Of a DNA stretch of 64,000 nt, positions 52,094 to 64,000 are shown one piece after another; position 1 is the stretch's first letter, and each line of letters starts with the position of its first letter. Under the pieces are notes generated by a model that saw only the letters and a program-made list of their open reading frames with translations, was not told where the DNA came from and searched no databases. This DNA comes from Zygnema cylindricum (taxonomy: Eukaryota > Streptophyta > Zygnematophyceae > Zygnematales > Zygnemataceae), in the NCBI GenBank assembly GCA_037447655.1, contig JBBHKE010000277.1:122831-186830 (forward strand). The letters run 5' to 3'. Made by a program: the position numbers and the translations under genes.

Positions 52094-53089
52094 ACATAGT
52101 TCAAAAGTAGGTGACCTTACGCCCATACAATATGCCTATTGTACGCAAAACATACAATATGCCCTTAAGACCCATATTGTATTGGCCGCAAAATGAAATA
52201 AAATAGGGACAGGGTTGAATTGCACATCGATCGATAGAGAATTAAGCGACATGTCTAAATTTCGAAAAAAAATCGGACAAAAACAAATATTTCTGTGTGT
52301 TTTGAGGGACTTTTTATTTAAACCGTCAGATTTGGACGATCGGACGGTCACTGGTCAAAGTAGGCGATTTTAAAAAGATCACATGAAAAGCCCATAACAC
52401 AATTTACGAAAGGACAATCTGTCATATTAGCGTCTTCAATTTTGAGGGCCACACTAAATAAAGCCTCAAATTGACCAACCAGGCAGTATGGGACGATAAA
52501 AAAAATAAAATACCACACTGCCAAAAAAATTACCAAAACCTACGGACCAACCCCGTTGGCGTTCACACGGTCGAAACGCGGTTGTCAGACGAATGTGTGT
52601 GAACGGGATTTTTTACGACATGGTTTTTTTCCCTTTTTAGAACGCACATTCTCATGCGTCTGCGGTTACTAAATCTAATTTATTGTACTTTTTAACTTCA
52701 AAAAGGTACATTTATGTACGATATGACACTGACCGTACACCACTCTATTTAAGAGACAACGTACTTTCATTTTTTACGGTACTTGGAAAATAACCCTAAT
52801 TAGAGTAATGAAAAATATAGATTAAACTACGCTATTTGAGAATTTTCCCGGTTTTTTTTTTTCCCGGTTTTTTTTTCCCACGGAATGTCATCCTACGCCG
52901 TGTCAGTTCGCTGAAAAATTCCGTCCGGCGGCGTGCGCTGTACTTTGATCTTACGTCAGATTCGGACGTTCGTACAGGAGTGTGCACGACGCACACACAT
53001 ACAGTATGCCTACGTTGCGAGAGTTTTGTGCAAAGTTTTGTGCGCCTACCAAAGGCCTACCATAAAAAAGCCTACTTTTGAACTATGGT
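52094..53089. mobile_element. Inverted-repeat element, CATAGTTCAAAAGTAGG family
   Basis: The left end ACATAGTTCAAAAGTAGGTG and right end GCCTACTTTTGAACTATGG are complementary. The first about 290 bp match 55,772-56,080 closely (ACAATATGCCTATTGTA, GGCCGCAAAATGAAATAAAA). About 1 kb, non-coding. Confidence 0.75.
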
Positions 53090-54227
53090 ACCAGAGGTTT
53101 TCGTAGAGTAGAGATTCTTATTTTAAGATTCGCATATCTAAGACTATGATTCTAAAGTGGATTCGCCACCGTCCTAGATTCGCTTCGATTTGCTGCTCTG
53201 CTCCAATGAGCTTTACCGTACATATTAAGTACAGATTTTTAAACGTGATGATGTACGAGTCCCCGATTCGCAAGTCTGGCAAAAGACCTGCAAGACCGAA
53301 TAGGAAGACTTCAAAAAGCCCTGAGAAACCCTAAAAATCCTACAAAACCCTACAAAATCCTAAAAACCCTGAAATCCCTAAAACACCCTAAAAATGCTTC
53401 TATGCTACTTGGTCCAGTCAGCGTTAACTTATTCGATTGATCTTTTAACTTGGCCCATTTTCTTTCAACTCTTCTATTTTGCTTTTATCGAGCAATTTTT
53501 TTTATTTATTTTTTTCCTTTGCACCCAAATAGTTCCCCATTGCAACTTTTGCAATAAAATTTCAATTGACTTGGCTTAGGTCAGCTATTACAACCCCGTA
53601 CAATGTCCCTTCCCATTCTACAACCACACTATTATTTGTGTTGGTACATTTTTTCAATGTTTTTTTTTAAGGTTTTTTTCTTTTTACGACCTTAAATAGG
53701 AAATCTGAAATAGTGTCGACTCGCGAGATTGGTTCTCGGACGAGAAAATTGGGTCGACAACATCTTTAGGTCTTTATTGAAAAAAAAAAAATAGAAGACG
53801 CGTGTTTTTAAACATTTTTGAGACAAAATTGCCGGGCTGACTTAAAAAATTTCCTTTCATCGATGTTCGAGGGGAAGAGTTGAAGAGGTGCAAATATGGC
53901 ATAGTGTATCGGGTAAAACAAAATCGCAATAAATATCGAGTGGCAAAAGGAAATGATATATCGCTCCGGGACCAACAAAAGGTCAAAACCATCACAATAT
54001 ATTTTGTGGCAGGTGGGTCTCCGTACATATTCGTACGGCAAAGATGTGCGGTAAATCGTAGGGTAATTCGTACAGTAAATGGTACGGTAAATGGTACAAC
54101 AACTAGTACGGAATTATGATATATTACAGCACTTAAATTTCAATTGATACCGTTCTAACATAGAATAGCTTCCAAGATGACTGGATAGTCACATCGTACA
54201 TTTTCGGCAAACAAAAGTTCAATATAT
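53090..54227. other. Intergenic, no gene recognised
   Basis: A CCCTAAAA/CCCTACAAAA-rich patch lies at 53,320-53,395. A stretch at 53,905-53,945 (GTGTATCGGGTAAAACAAAATCGCAATAAATATCGA, given here only in part) resembles 28,268-28,320 in RLK intron 14 and is a dispersed repeat. Confidence 0.45.
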
Positions 54228-55258
54228 ATAGGGAATTGATCATGACAATGACTGTTTTGGTTGCGCACAGACACTTACGTCATTTTGTCAAAAAATGTAC
54301 GTTTGAAGTACACATTGGTACAAATAAAGTACCGTTGAGTACAAATTTGACGGTCAATCGGTTTGACAACTTTGACTCTCAAAAAATTGTTTCAACCGCT
54401 TAAAATTTTGCCGCGCTTGCGAAAGTCGACCGTCACAATAAAATTAGAAATTCACACGGCCGGCGAAAGTTTACGGTAACAAAACTGAGGCAACCACATG
54501 TAAATAAAGAGGTTGCAAACAGTCACTTTTTGTTGTTACGTGAGCTTCACGGTGAGAGCACTTGGCCGCAAAATTGAAATACAATCGTCTAAACATTACA
54601 GTGAACTTAGACGCAAAGTGAAACGAAACCTCTTTAAAGTGAAGTACTATAAGTCTTGTACGAAAATATTAAAACTCACGGAACGAAATAATCTTTGTAC
54701 ACTATAGTAAAACGAACCGGCGTAAAAACATCAATTGAAATTGAATGAAAAAAATGCGCGTCGTCACGCGCGACAACGAACTAACATTTTTACATTGACA
54801 ACGATATTTCGTTTCGTGCGTTTTAATATTTTCGTACAAGACTTATAGTACTTCACTTTAAAGAGGTTTCGTTTCACTTTGCATCTAAGTTCAATGTAAC
54901 ATTTAGACGATTGAATTTCAATTTTGCGGCTAAGTGCTCTCACCGTGGAGCTCACGTAACAACTAAAAGTGACTGACTACAACCTATTTATTTACATGTG
55001 GCTGCCTCAGTTTTTTTACCGTAAACTTTCGCCGGCCATGTGAATTTCTCATTTTATATTGACGGTCGACTTTCGCAAGCGCGGCAAAATTTTAAGCGGT
55101 TGAAACAATTTTTTGAGAGTCAAAGTTGTCCAACCGATTGACCGTCAAATTTGTACTCAACGGTACTTTATTTGTACCAATGTGAACTTCAAACGTACAT
55201 GTTTTGACAAAATGACGTAAGTGACTGTGCGCAACCAAAACAGTCATGATCAATTCCT
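54228..55258. mobile_element. Foldback element with about 450-bp arms
   Basis: It begins GGGAATTGATCATGACAATG and ends CAGTCATGATCAATTCC. Complementarity runs through the GCACTTGGCCGCAAAATTGA / CAATTTTGCGGCTAAGTGC centre-proximal segments, so nearly the whole element can fold on itself. Same family as 1-470, 14,651-15,590 and 60,090-62,350. Confidence 0.85.
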
Positions 55259-55477
55259 TTTATAAAATTTGTATATCATATATATTTTCAGATATATTAT
55301 TAAATATGATTGCAGAGTAGCTCGCCCACACCCGTAGATTTACGGCGAGTGATGGACCCCTTCGACGTTACAGTTTTTTCCGTAGAGCATAAGTCAACTG
55401 CCTAAGAGAAAATTGTACGGAATACAAGTGTGCATTGCAGTCAATTTTTCGCACGATTCAGCTGCAAGACCGAATAG

Positions 55478-55698
55478 GCGTGAAACGTTATTAGCGTCAA
55501 TGTTTTTTCGCCACTTAAACCATCTTTTATCCGTACACACTTGTCGGATTTTCAATTTGAGAGAGCCAATCGGAAGCTGAGAATTCTACCTTTCAATCGC
55601 AACTATCAGATCCACAATCTGACAAAAATGTACGAAAAAAAGATGTTTTAACTTTTAAGCCGAAAAAAACATTGACGCTAATAGCGATTCACGGTGTA
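55478..55698. mobile_element. MITE, TACACCG family, one end decayed
   Basis: The right end GCTAATAGCGATTCACGGTGTA is intact; the left end GCGTGAAACGTTATTAGCG is diverged. The interior is shared with 37,327-37,534. Confidence 0.7.
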
Positions 55699-55771
55699 GC
55701 AAACTAAGGTTTCATTTAGGTAGATTCTTTTTTGCATATCTTGAACGACAAGGCAAAGGTACAGTACATAC

Positions 55772-56229
55772 CATAGTTCAAAAGTAGGTGACCGTACGCC
55801 CATACAATATGCCTATTGTATGCAAAACATACAATATGGCCTTAAGACCCATATTGTATTGGCCGCAAAATGAAATAAAATAGTAACACAGTTGAGTTGC
55901 ACATGGATCGATAGAGAATTAAACGTCATGTCTAAATTTGAAAAAAAAATCGGACAAAAAAATCTTTTTCTGTGAGTTTTGAGCGACTTTTTATTTAAAC
56001 CGTCAGATCTGGACGATCTGACGGTTGTTGATGAAAGTAACGATCTAAGAAGATCACATGAAAAGCCCATAACACAACTTACGATAGGACTATCGTCGGA
56101 TTTGGACAATCGTTCGGTCGTAGATGAAAGTAGCGATCTAAGAAGATCACATGGAAAGCCCGTAACACAACTTACGCTAAAGGCTGCCTACAAAAGGCCT
56201 ACCAAAAAACGCCTACTTTTGAACTATCG
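55772..56229. mobile_element. Shorter CATAGTTCAAAAGTAGG-family element with internal duplication
   Basis: Ends CCATAGTTCAAAAGTAGGTG and GCCTACTTTTGAACTATCG. Inside, a unit of about 95 bp (GATGAAAGTARCGATCTAAG then AAGATCACATG, AAGCCC) is present twice at about 56,000-56,170. Confidence 0.75.
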
Positions 56230-59200
56230 TACATACTTGTTATATTTAGTGTTGTCACGTCACGCTAGGCCTTTTAACCCATTTGCTCTCGGCTCTCGTA
56301 GTCTTTAAATGTTTTTTTGTCATTATTCCATTTGTACTGAGGATATTTTTTTCTTATCGCAAACTTTGCAAATAAAAGCTTTCTAATAGCTTCACTTACG
56401 TCATTCTCGTACAATGTACCTCCAACTACATGAAGTTCATGAACTCACGTGTAAAATAATCATTGTTGACCACTATAGGATGCCACGAAGGATCATAGCC
56501 TCACCATTATGACGTCATGAAATGCATCATGATGCGTCACATCACGCTAAGTTAAAAAACATTTTTGTCGGCCAGTTCTAAGAAGGAAATCAAATGTGTA
56601 CTTACGTTTTGTCCTGTTTGCACTCGCATTGGCTTTTGCGATAATTTCAATGCACTAACCGCCAAAACAACACGATGGACTCTCCACTGCAGGCACATCG
56701 ACTCCAATCATGCAGAAAAGGATTTTATTTGTTCTCTAGCGGTAAATATCCATGGAATTAAATGGCAATAATTGGGAGTTTTACTATGGCTTTTGTGACA
56801 GCCCATGAACGTACTAACACGTTCAAAAACGACAAAAAAATACAATTGCCTCCCTAAATGCCTGCAGATCCATTCCGTACGAATCGGATTTGACTTGTAC
56901 CTTTAGGGTAAAGATCCATAGGGATTGAAAAGGCAAACGGTTTCGAATTTTTCTTTGGCGTTACTCGCAGCCCACTAAACGACAAAGCTATCAATAAAGG
57001 ACAGAGCAACAGGTTAGCCTCCGAAATGTCGTCACATCTGTTCCATTTACGCAACTCGGATTTTATACCTACTAGAAGGGCTAATGTATGCGCCCATGTA
57101 TTAAGGTAACAAGGTATTTTTGTCGTTTTGTCCTAAAAGTTAATTGCCAACGATAAAATCGTTACCTTAAAAAAAAAAAGATTTTACCAAAGTACAATGA
57201 ACGTCATCTTTATAATTTAAACGTACTCAAAGTTGTCTTATCTCTTGTACTCATTTTAACGTTTTCCTTCTTTCGACCCACGTTTACTCGAATCAAGATC
57301 ATCAAAAAAAATACCAAAAAATCACCTCGCGATGTTATTTTAGTTAACGTATCACTCAAACAACGAATGAAAAAAACGTTCTCGCACGCCCCACACGAGT
57401 AGGAATTTTTTATCAGGGGTGAGAATACACTGCTATTAGCGTTGATAACGTTGATTCAGCGCCCCCAAATTTTGACCCTTGAACCTAAAATATAGTTCAA
57501 AACTCCACTTGTTTTTTTACGTTAACTAAACCGTTAAAAACCCTAAAAGCCTTATATAATAGTAAATCAATCCCGACAAGGGCATGGACAGTGTCTTGTT
57601 TATCATGCCAGTTTATCATGCCCGTCACACGCGTATGGATTGTGTCGTGTTAATTATAACGTCTAAGTACTATTATACTATTCCAAAGGCAATTTCACAT
57701 GTGCTAAAGTTACAATAATTTTCTGTAGTTTTCCTCCACAACTGAGAAAATAAATTGTCGCGATTTTTGTAGTCGTTTACAACCGTCACAAATTACAACC
57801 ACGTCTACCTCCGTCACAATCTAAAGTAACGATTTTATTTCTTTACATAGGAATGCTCTGAAAGAATTATTGAGAATCTTAGCTAAAAACAAAGTTACAA
57901 GACTAAAACTTCGGTTACATGGGAAAGTGCCCTAAACGTCCGCACGAACATTTGTAGACGGGACCCAAAAGAACACCACGATTGATGTAAAATAGAGCAA
58001 AGAAGTAACGACACAAAATCGTACTTTTTGAAAACGACGGCTACCTTTTGCACTGCCGGCATACTATAATCAAACGGTCACGAACAAATGATAGCCGTTT
58101 GAAGACTCATGAGTGTAGGTGGCGGCTTTATCTATAGTCGCTCACGGGTTGGAGAAACTAAGATTTGACTATCAAAAAAGATTGACGAGGGGGTATTTTG
58201 AAAGTTACCCAATCGGTGAGGTCGCCTGAGCGACAAAGTTATCCGTTTGCTGGCGTTGGCCGAAGGGTCAAAGTACTTTTTTACTAACGTCGTCCAAAGG
58301 ACAAAAATATCCAATTCCTAACTGTGGCCAAGGGACAAAGTTACTGGTTTGCTGACATTGGCCGAAGGAAACGCCGTTCAGGGTTGCTAACGAACAAAAA
58401 CTCAACCTATTTAAAGGTTTTCAAACGGAAGACCAAAGGTCTATAATTTGCAAAAGATCTATGTAGAGTTTACTTACCATTGACAACTCTAATTTGGAAA
58501 GTGATTAAATAGTGTCTTGTATCAAATGCGTCAGTTCGAACTAAAATCAACCGTTATTTCACACGATTGAATAAAAAATATGTTAGATAAAGATGTCAAT
58601 ACGTGAAAGTGATTCTGTCGATAAGAAAAAGCTCACTCAAATTTGATACCTAATGATAAAGGCGGAGAAAAATCAAGCAAATATGTTCTAACTTGTTCAC
58701 ACATCGACTATGTGACTACAAGCTATCCGTGCGACACTATGGGGAAAAATGGACAAAATTTATAGTTATGCATAAATTAAAGATATTCTTTTCTCGGCGA
58801 AAGGCTGTGAACCCAAATTAGAGTAAACAACACCAATTTTTTTAAACAGTGATTATTTGTTAACTTTGACAGCGATTCACGGTGTAATTGTCATTTTTTC
58901 CTCATAGTCATGCGCATATGTTGAAAAAATTATGAAGGTTTGAAGACCTCCACTTTCATTCATTGGTCCTTTGCAAAATTTCTAGTCATCGTCATATTTT
59001 CCTCTCATTTCACACTCCCGCTCCAATCCCACACTTTTTCAAATGAAACAAGACGGTAGTCGTATGAAATGAAAGAGCTTTAAAAGAGAATCTTTCTGAC
59101 TACCTTTGCACTGTTTTGATGTTAAGTTGAGTGAGAAAAGGCAAAAGTGCTTCGCCTTCGCGTTACATGTACGCGCAATGTATCCCTTCACGTCCACATA

Positions 59201-59540
59201 ACAAATATTCGCTTACGGAACGACAAAAGAAACTTAATGACGTGTCCGTACGACACCGGGTACAAACGCATCCCCTCAATGTGTCGTACTCTTAAACAAA
59301 CGAGGTGACATTGAGCCTTGTGTAAATTTGTCATCCGCTATGGGTGCTAAGTGAGCTCGAGTTGCACGCCCTTTCGAGAAATGACAATCAATGGAAACCA
59401 TCCGCACCGTACACGTGGAAAGCAATGTCTAGAAAGCCTACCCTCAGTCAAATCTATAACGCAACGGACGATAGAGCGAATCCGTACTTAGGGTTTAGTA
59501 TACATGCTAAACAACATGACGGACAAAAATGTAACTACGG
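56230..59540. other. Intergenic, dispersed-repeat remnants, no gene
   Basis: 57,080-57,430 resembles 1,060-1,420, and 57,680-57,935 resembles the ends of the 1,998-2,977 element. Near 58,190-58,370 a loose repeat of GGCCGAAGGGACAAAGT-like words occurs four times. A lone MITE end (GCGATTCACGGTGTA) lies at 58,870. No exon-like coding segment was found. Confidence 0.5.
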
Positions 59541-60046
59541 TACACCGTGAATCGTAATTAGATTAACGAAAAAATTAGAGTAAAAAAAGAGAAAACATAA
59601 TTAGAGTTATGAACTCTAATTTGTGTGATGTAACCTTTTTCAAAAAGGAATTTTACTCTAATTTATTTTAAGTACTCTAATATCGAGAGCTAATATCTCT
59701 ACTGTAAATAAGGTATTCGTACAAAATCTAACAAAATGTAATGTTTATCGTCACTATGGCGTTTGTACTACGCGGTTTGTTAAAACACAGTTACATGATA
59801 ACGACCAGTATTAAATCATTATTTGTACTTTTTTACTTATAAAAGTACAATTTTGCACGGTCGGACGTCGTCCGTACTCCACACTAAGTAAAACGATCCT
59901 ATATTAGAATCTTTTTACACTAATTTAACCTTACCTTAAATAGTATAGTGAAAAATTTAGAATCATTTACTCTATTTAAGGTGATAGAGTTCATATTTAG
60001 GGCGACCGAATTAGCGTTATTTACTCTAATTACGATTTGTGGTGTA
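59541..60046. mobile_element. MITE, TACACCG family, long form
   Basis: Begins TACACCGTGAATCGTAATTA and ends TAATTACGATTTGTGGTGTA, about 506 bp. The interior contains repeated ACTCTAATT words. Confidence 0.75.
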
Positions 60047-60089
60047 CCGTAGTCCGCTCATCATTATTGTAGAAACAAACTTAACGTCA

Positions 60090-62350
60090 CGGAAATGATC
60101 AAGCATGCGTCATTTTAGTTGGGCACAAGTGGTTACGCCAAAACTAGCACAATTTACTTACACATTAGTAAAATTTTGGTAGCGTTGAGTGAGGATTTGA
60201 TGATCAACATGTTGAAAAGCTTTGAGTTGCGAAAAATTGCAGTTAGGTAGTTTAATTCATGCCGCGTTTTTGAAAGTAAACCATCATAAGAAAGCAACAA
60301 TCTACACGGCCGACCAATTGTTAAAGTAACAAAACTTCGATGACCACATTACGAAGTAAAGCATAAATATGGCATTTTCCCCATAACCTAACTTGCAATT
60401 ATTTTTGTAACATTAACCCTAATTATGAATTGCATGAAACCTCACTAATTTAAACATGTTCGTACTTAAACTATTATCTAAAAAATAACCACAATACATT
60501 ATAATCTACAATTTGGACATCACCACACTATATGTAGCCCATTTAGTGTGAAGACGTCAAAGCATTTAAACGATATTAACTTAAATACTTTGCACCAAAG
60601 TCTTTCTCAAAAAAGTCATAAAATAAATATCAAAACATGAGTTACAATCAAGAAGTTACCTTTTATTGATATCATTTGTTTTTAAGTAAAAGTGCTCACC
60701 TGTGTCTAAATTCTTCCCCTAAAAAAGGTAATAGGTGTTCAACGTTAATGTTTATGTAGCAATGTTGGTTATCAAAAAGTGTGGTTTATATTGGTCGCAC
60801 GTCACGACTCACATTTTTTTCATTTTATTTTCATTGATACTTTTACACCTGTAATTTTTTTTTTGTGTACACAATTTCTTTCGTCGTGTGCGAGTTAATT
60901 TGTACACACAAGACTATTATACTTTGGTTTTTGTGTATTTTTATTTCAAGTCATTCCTTAATTTGCGTCTAAGGCTCAGATAAGGGTGTGTCCCCATTAA
61001 TCGATACTTTGAAGAAATACTTTAGATTTTAGTGCAGATTCTCCGTACTACTTTTCATAGAGTTCGAATGTGCGAAAATGAAATCGGAACTTTGAAAGGT
61101 AATGGTTGTATACTTAAGCACAACTTATGACAGTTGAAGACGATCACAAAACTTCTTAAAAAAAGTTTACACTTACAAAAACATCACCAGTTGTAGACGT
61201 CTAGATCTTTGTGACATCGTAGATGTCTAGGGTTTTGTGACATTGTGGCATCATGCTTTGTCTACTGATACCCCCTAATTTACGGACGCGTTTACGGCAA
61301 TAATATCTTGCATGATCCTCCATTAGGTTGTACCAATATAAAACATTTCACCTACGTGTTTTATTCGTATTCATACCACGTAGGCTAGCATTTAGACATT
61401 AATAAACGTCTAAGATTTTTTAAGAGCAAAAGCAAAATGAAATATTTGTATAGGCAGATGAAAATTAAGGTTTGTAACATTTTAGCCAAATATCAAAATT
61501 GAACTTTCGTACTATATGACTGTACGAACTTCGTTGTAATGATTTAAAACTTGAAAACTCTTCCAAGAAGGTCCGTGGATGGCAAAGGGAGTGTCAATTT
61601 TTTTTTTGGCAAATTTTTTTTTGGGGCTTTTGGTGGATTTGTATCCACCTTGTCAGAAGGTACGTGGACTATACGTTGTGTAAGGTTTTTATCGGCTGTT
61701 CAACATAGGTATTATCTTACTTTACCAAGTGTACCAATTGTCCACCTCCAGTGTGTGGCTGGTGTCCTCGACTACACAGTGATAGGTTTGAGCGAATGCG
61801 TCGCCGATTTGGAAAAGCAAAAAATCCGAAGATTTAAGGTTCACGCTCAGAGAATATAGAAAAAAAAATCTCGAATGAATATGTTTCTCAAAAAATAAAC
61901 AAAAATGGTACGGAATGATACAAGACTACACGACGCCCCATAAACGACAACACTTTTTCACTAATGGAACTCCACCCTAAGTTTAATCGGATGTTTCGCG
62001 AATTAGATCTCAATTAAGCGGCTAAGTTAAAATCCAACATGCATTTACATTGTGGATTTCACATAGCTTTTGTGTACATATTTGGTGAGAATGTGGGCTA
62101 GTGCACAACAATTTCATTTACATGTAGTCGTACTTTTGTTAACATAATGGTTGGTTGACTATGTGGATAGTTGACTTCTTATGAAAATCGATATTCACAG
62201 ACGAGACAAAAGTATAATCGGTTCATTGCACTTTTGCGTAAGTCGAAGCTCTTCAATGGATTGACGGTCAAATTACGACTCAACAATACCAAATTTGCAC
62301 AAATGTTATAAATTTCAGTATACTAACAAGCGTTTACTACCAACCAAAAT
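60090..62350. mobile_element. Diverged foldback element carrying a nested insertion
   Basis: The left arm (GGAAATGATCAAGCATGCGTC onward) and right arm (GCGGCTAAGTTAAAATCCAAC to the end near 62,350) correspond to the arms of the family at 14.6 and 54.2 kb, with many changes. The arms are separated by an extra segment at 60,985-61,980 that has its own inverted termini. Confidence 0.6.
60985..61980. mobile_element. AGGGTG family element nested in the foldback element
   Basis: Left AGGGTGTGTCCCCATTAATC and right CACTAATGGAACTCCACCCT fit the termini of the 51.3-kb element. The right interior repeats its GTCAGAAGGTACGTGGAC segment. It splits the foldback element, so it is the younger insertion. 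Confidence 0.55.
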
Positions 62351-63410
62351 ACGCATGCGAATATCATTACCTTAACGTTAATAACAATAATTTTGTCCCA
62401 CTTTTTTTGACAGAAAATCATTATTTAACGTTAGTAACACTGAAAAAGATTAAGGTAAATATATAACAAAAACAATCATCCTCCACGTGGCATCTCAACT
62501 TCAAAAACGTTTAGTGCATTTCACTTGTGAATTCACTTAAATAGTTGTTACCCTACGAAAATATAACGAACATTAATTTGATCTTCTTTTGAAAGTGTGA
62601 ACATATACTAGGCATAAAAAAATTTCGGTTACAAACATATCACACATAAAAGAGCTTAAACTAAAACACTAACAGTGAATCCCCACGACAAAAGTACCAA
62701 CAATTAACATCAAATAAACATAAAATTGTAAAAAAAACGTAAGATAAGGATATCAACTTGAAATAAAGCAAAATATTTTGTTTTCTATTCATTTTCATTG
62801 TAACACGATGTAATTTTGAAAAAAAAAAATTTTTCACACCAACCAAAATAGCCTTAAATGAGAACACGCCACAACATATTTCCAGGCCTTTGGACAGTTT
62901 ATACCCCGGAAATTGGAAAGAGGTATGGACCAGTTATTTTTCAAATTTCATTCGTTCCTCTTTTCCTTTCCTCACCCCTCACACCCACGCCTACTTGCCC
63001 GCGTGCCCGCCCGCCCTCCCTCCTTCCTTCCTTCCCTCCTCCTCCTCCCTCCCTCCTCCGCCTCCTCCCTCCTTCCCCCTCCTCCCCTGACCCCTCCACC
63101 CTCCACCCCTCTCCCCCCTTCCACCCTCCTTTCTCGACCTCTCCCCTCCACATCCCCCCACTCCCCGTCCCTCCCTCCTCCTTCTTCCCTCTGTCCCTCC
63201 CTCCCTCCCTCCCTCCCTCCTATTTTTACGTAAGTTTTAGTAATCTTTATCTGCAAACCGAGATAGAGAGAGACTTAGACTAAGACCCGAATAGAGACCA
63301 CCACAATTTAGATAGAGAATTGATAATTGAAGCATAATTACGATAATTAATAGTGTGGAAATAAAATAATAATACAATAGATTAGGGCACATCCATCATG
63401 ACAAACTATG
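62351..63410. other. Intergenic, with C/T-rich repeat
   Basis: 62,950-63,225 is a CCCTCC/CCTCCT-rich tract whose open frames are artefacts. The rest is AT-rich without a recognised gene. Confidence 0.6.
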
Positions 63411-63414
63411 AAAA

Positions 63415-64000
63415 ATGAGTGAGAAGCAAATGATTGAAAGAGTCACCGTCTCATGTAAGTCAACCCCTAATATTTGTGATGGTTGTGCATTGGGTAAAAT
63501 CCACACGCTGAATTTCCCGTTAGAAACTAATCATAGAGCCAACAAGGTACTAGAACTAATTCACTCCAACGTTTGGGGATCGGCCAAGATACCATGTATG
63601 GTTGAGGCGAACTACATTTTGACAGTAACAGATGACTTCACCAGATTTAGCAAAAGTCTTTTTCTTAAAGGAGAAAAAAGAGGTACTAAGTATATTCAAA
63701 AAATATTAAGCTTGGTCTGAAAACCTCCACGTGGTAAAGATACTTACTCTTAGATCACAAAATGTTGGGGAATATGTGTCGAGTGAATTTTTAGACTTTC
63801 GTACAAGTAGTGGCATTTCACATCACCTAAGAGTCACTTTCTCACTCGAGAAAAATGGTGTATTTCTTGATTGAGAGTGCTAGAACAATGTTGGCCGATA
63901 AAGATAATGACTTAAAGTTTAAGGTCGAAGCAATGAACTGCGCTTGCTATGTGGAAAATATAATAGAAAAAAAACTAGAGTAGTTAGAGATAAAAGTCAT
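63415..64000 (+). mobile_element. Copia-E: Ty1/copia pre-integrase and integrase, running off the window
   Basis: The frame from 63,415 reads CDGCALGKIHTLNFPLE (zinc-finger-like pre-integrase end), VLELIHSNVWGSAKIP and YILTVTDDFTRFSKSLFLKG, the start of the integrase core. It stops at 63,720 but recognisable sequence continues in other frames (IESARTMLADKDNDLKFK, MNCACYVENI). It is the same gene order as the other copia copies, on the plus strand. Its RT and RNase H would lie beyond 64,000. Confidence 0.85.

Noticed and set aside
62858-63283. Proline-rich protein gene
   Set aside because: The frame crosses a CCCTCC repeat with no supporting splice or domain signal.

Overview
The window reads as nuclear DNA of a green plant of the streptophyte line (land plant or charophyte alga); I cannot place it further. 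Three things point there: a leucine-rich-repeat receptor kinase of the plant LRR-VIII-1 type, helicase exons that closely follow plant XPB, and degenerate TTTAGGG-like tracts. The DNA is AT-rich, CpG is common outside exons, introns are long, and transposons and simple repeats are dense. All gene calls come from reading exons and splice sites by eye on both strands.

One giant gene fills most of the window. On the minus strand, from an ATG at 49,509 down to 6,323, I trace 25 exons of a receptor kinase: signal peptide, LRR N-cap, about 19 LRRs, a cysteine-bearing juxta-LRR domain, one transmembrane helix and the N-lobe of a protein kinase. Most LRRs are encoded by one 72-nt, phase-2 exon each. 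Exon phases join through the whole chain except at exon 17 (24,205-24,277), which is 73 nt long and would shift the frame. The C-lobe of the kinase is not in the window, so the gene runs off the left edge or is broken there. The nearest characterised relative I recognise is Arabidopsis HPCA1 (At5g49760), and its C-x2-C ... C-x-C pattern is present.

The introns hold pieces of two other genes. The 12-kb intron between exons 19 and 20 contains five correctly phased, splice-competent exons of the TFIIH helicase XPB on the same strand (11,102-13,024), without its N- or C-terminal parts. The intron between exons 10 and 11 contains the last exon of a TMEM65-like membrane protein on the opposite strand (30,883-31,434). 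Small duplications of exon edges occur beside exons 12, 17, 20 and 22 and around the XPB exons.

Mobile DNA: five decayed Ty1/copia elements or parts (13.1-17.9 kb minus; 18.1-20.4, 25.8-28.2, 37.2-43.3 and 63.4-64.0 kb plus), one LTR fragment (44.05-44.45 kb), tRNA-derived SINE-like units, and at least five families of inverted-repeat elements. The last are concentrated in the flanks (1-5 kb and 50-62.4 kb). Long simple repeats fill several introns: 6.5-7.9, 20.4-22.5, 35.1-35.9 and 47.1-49.4 kb. From 49.7 to 63.4 kb I see no gene.
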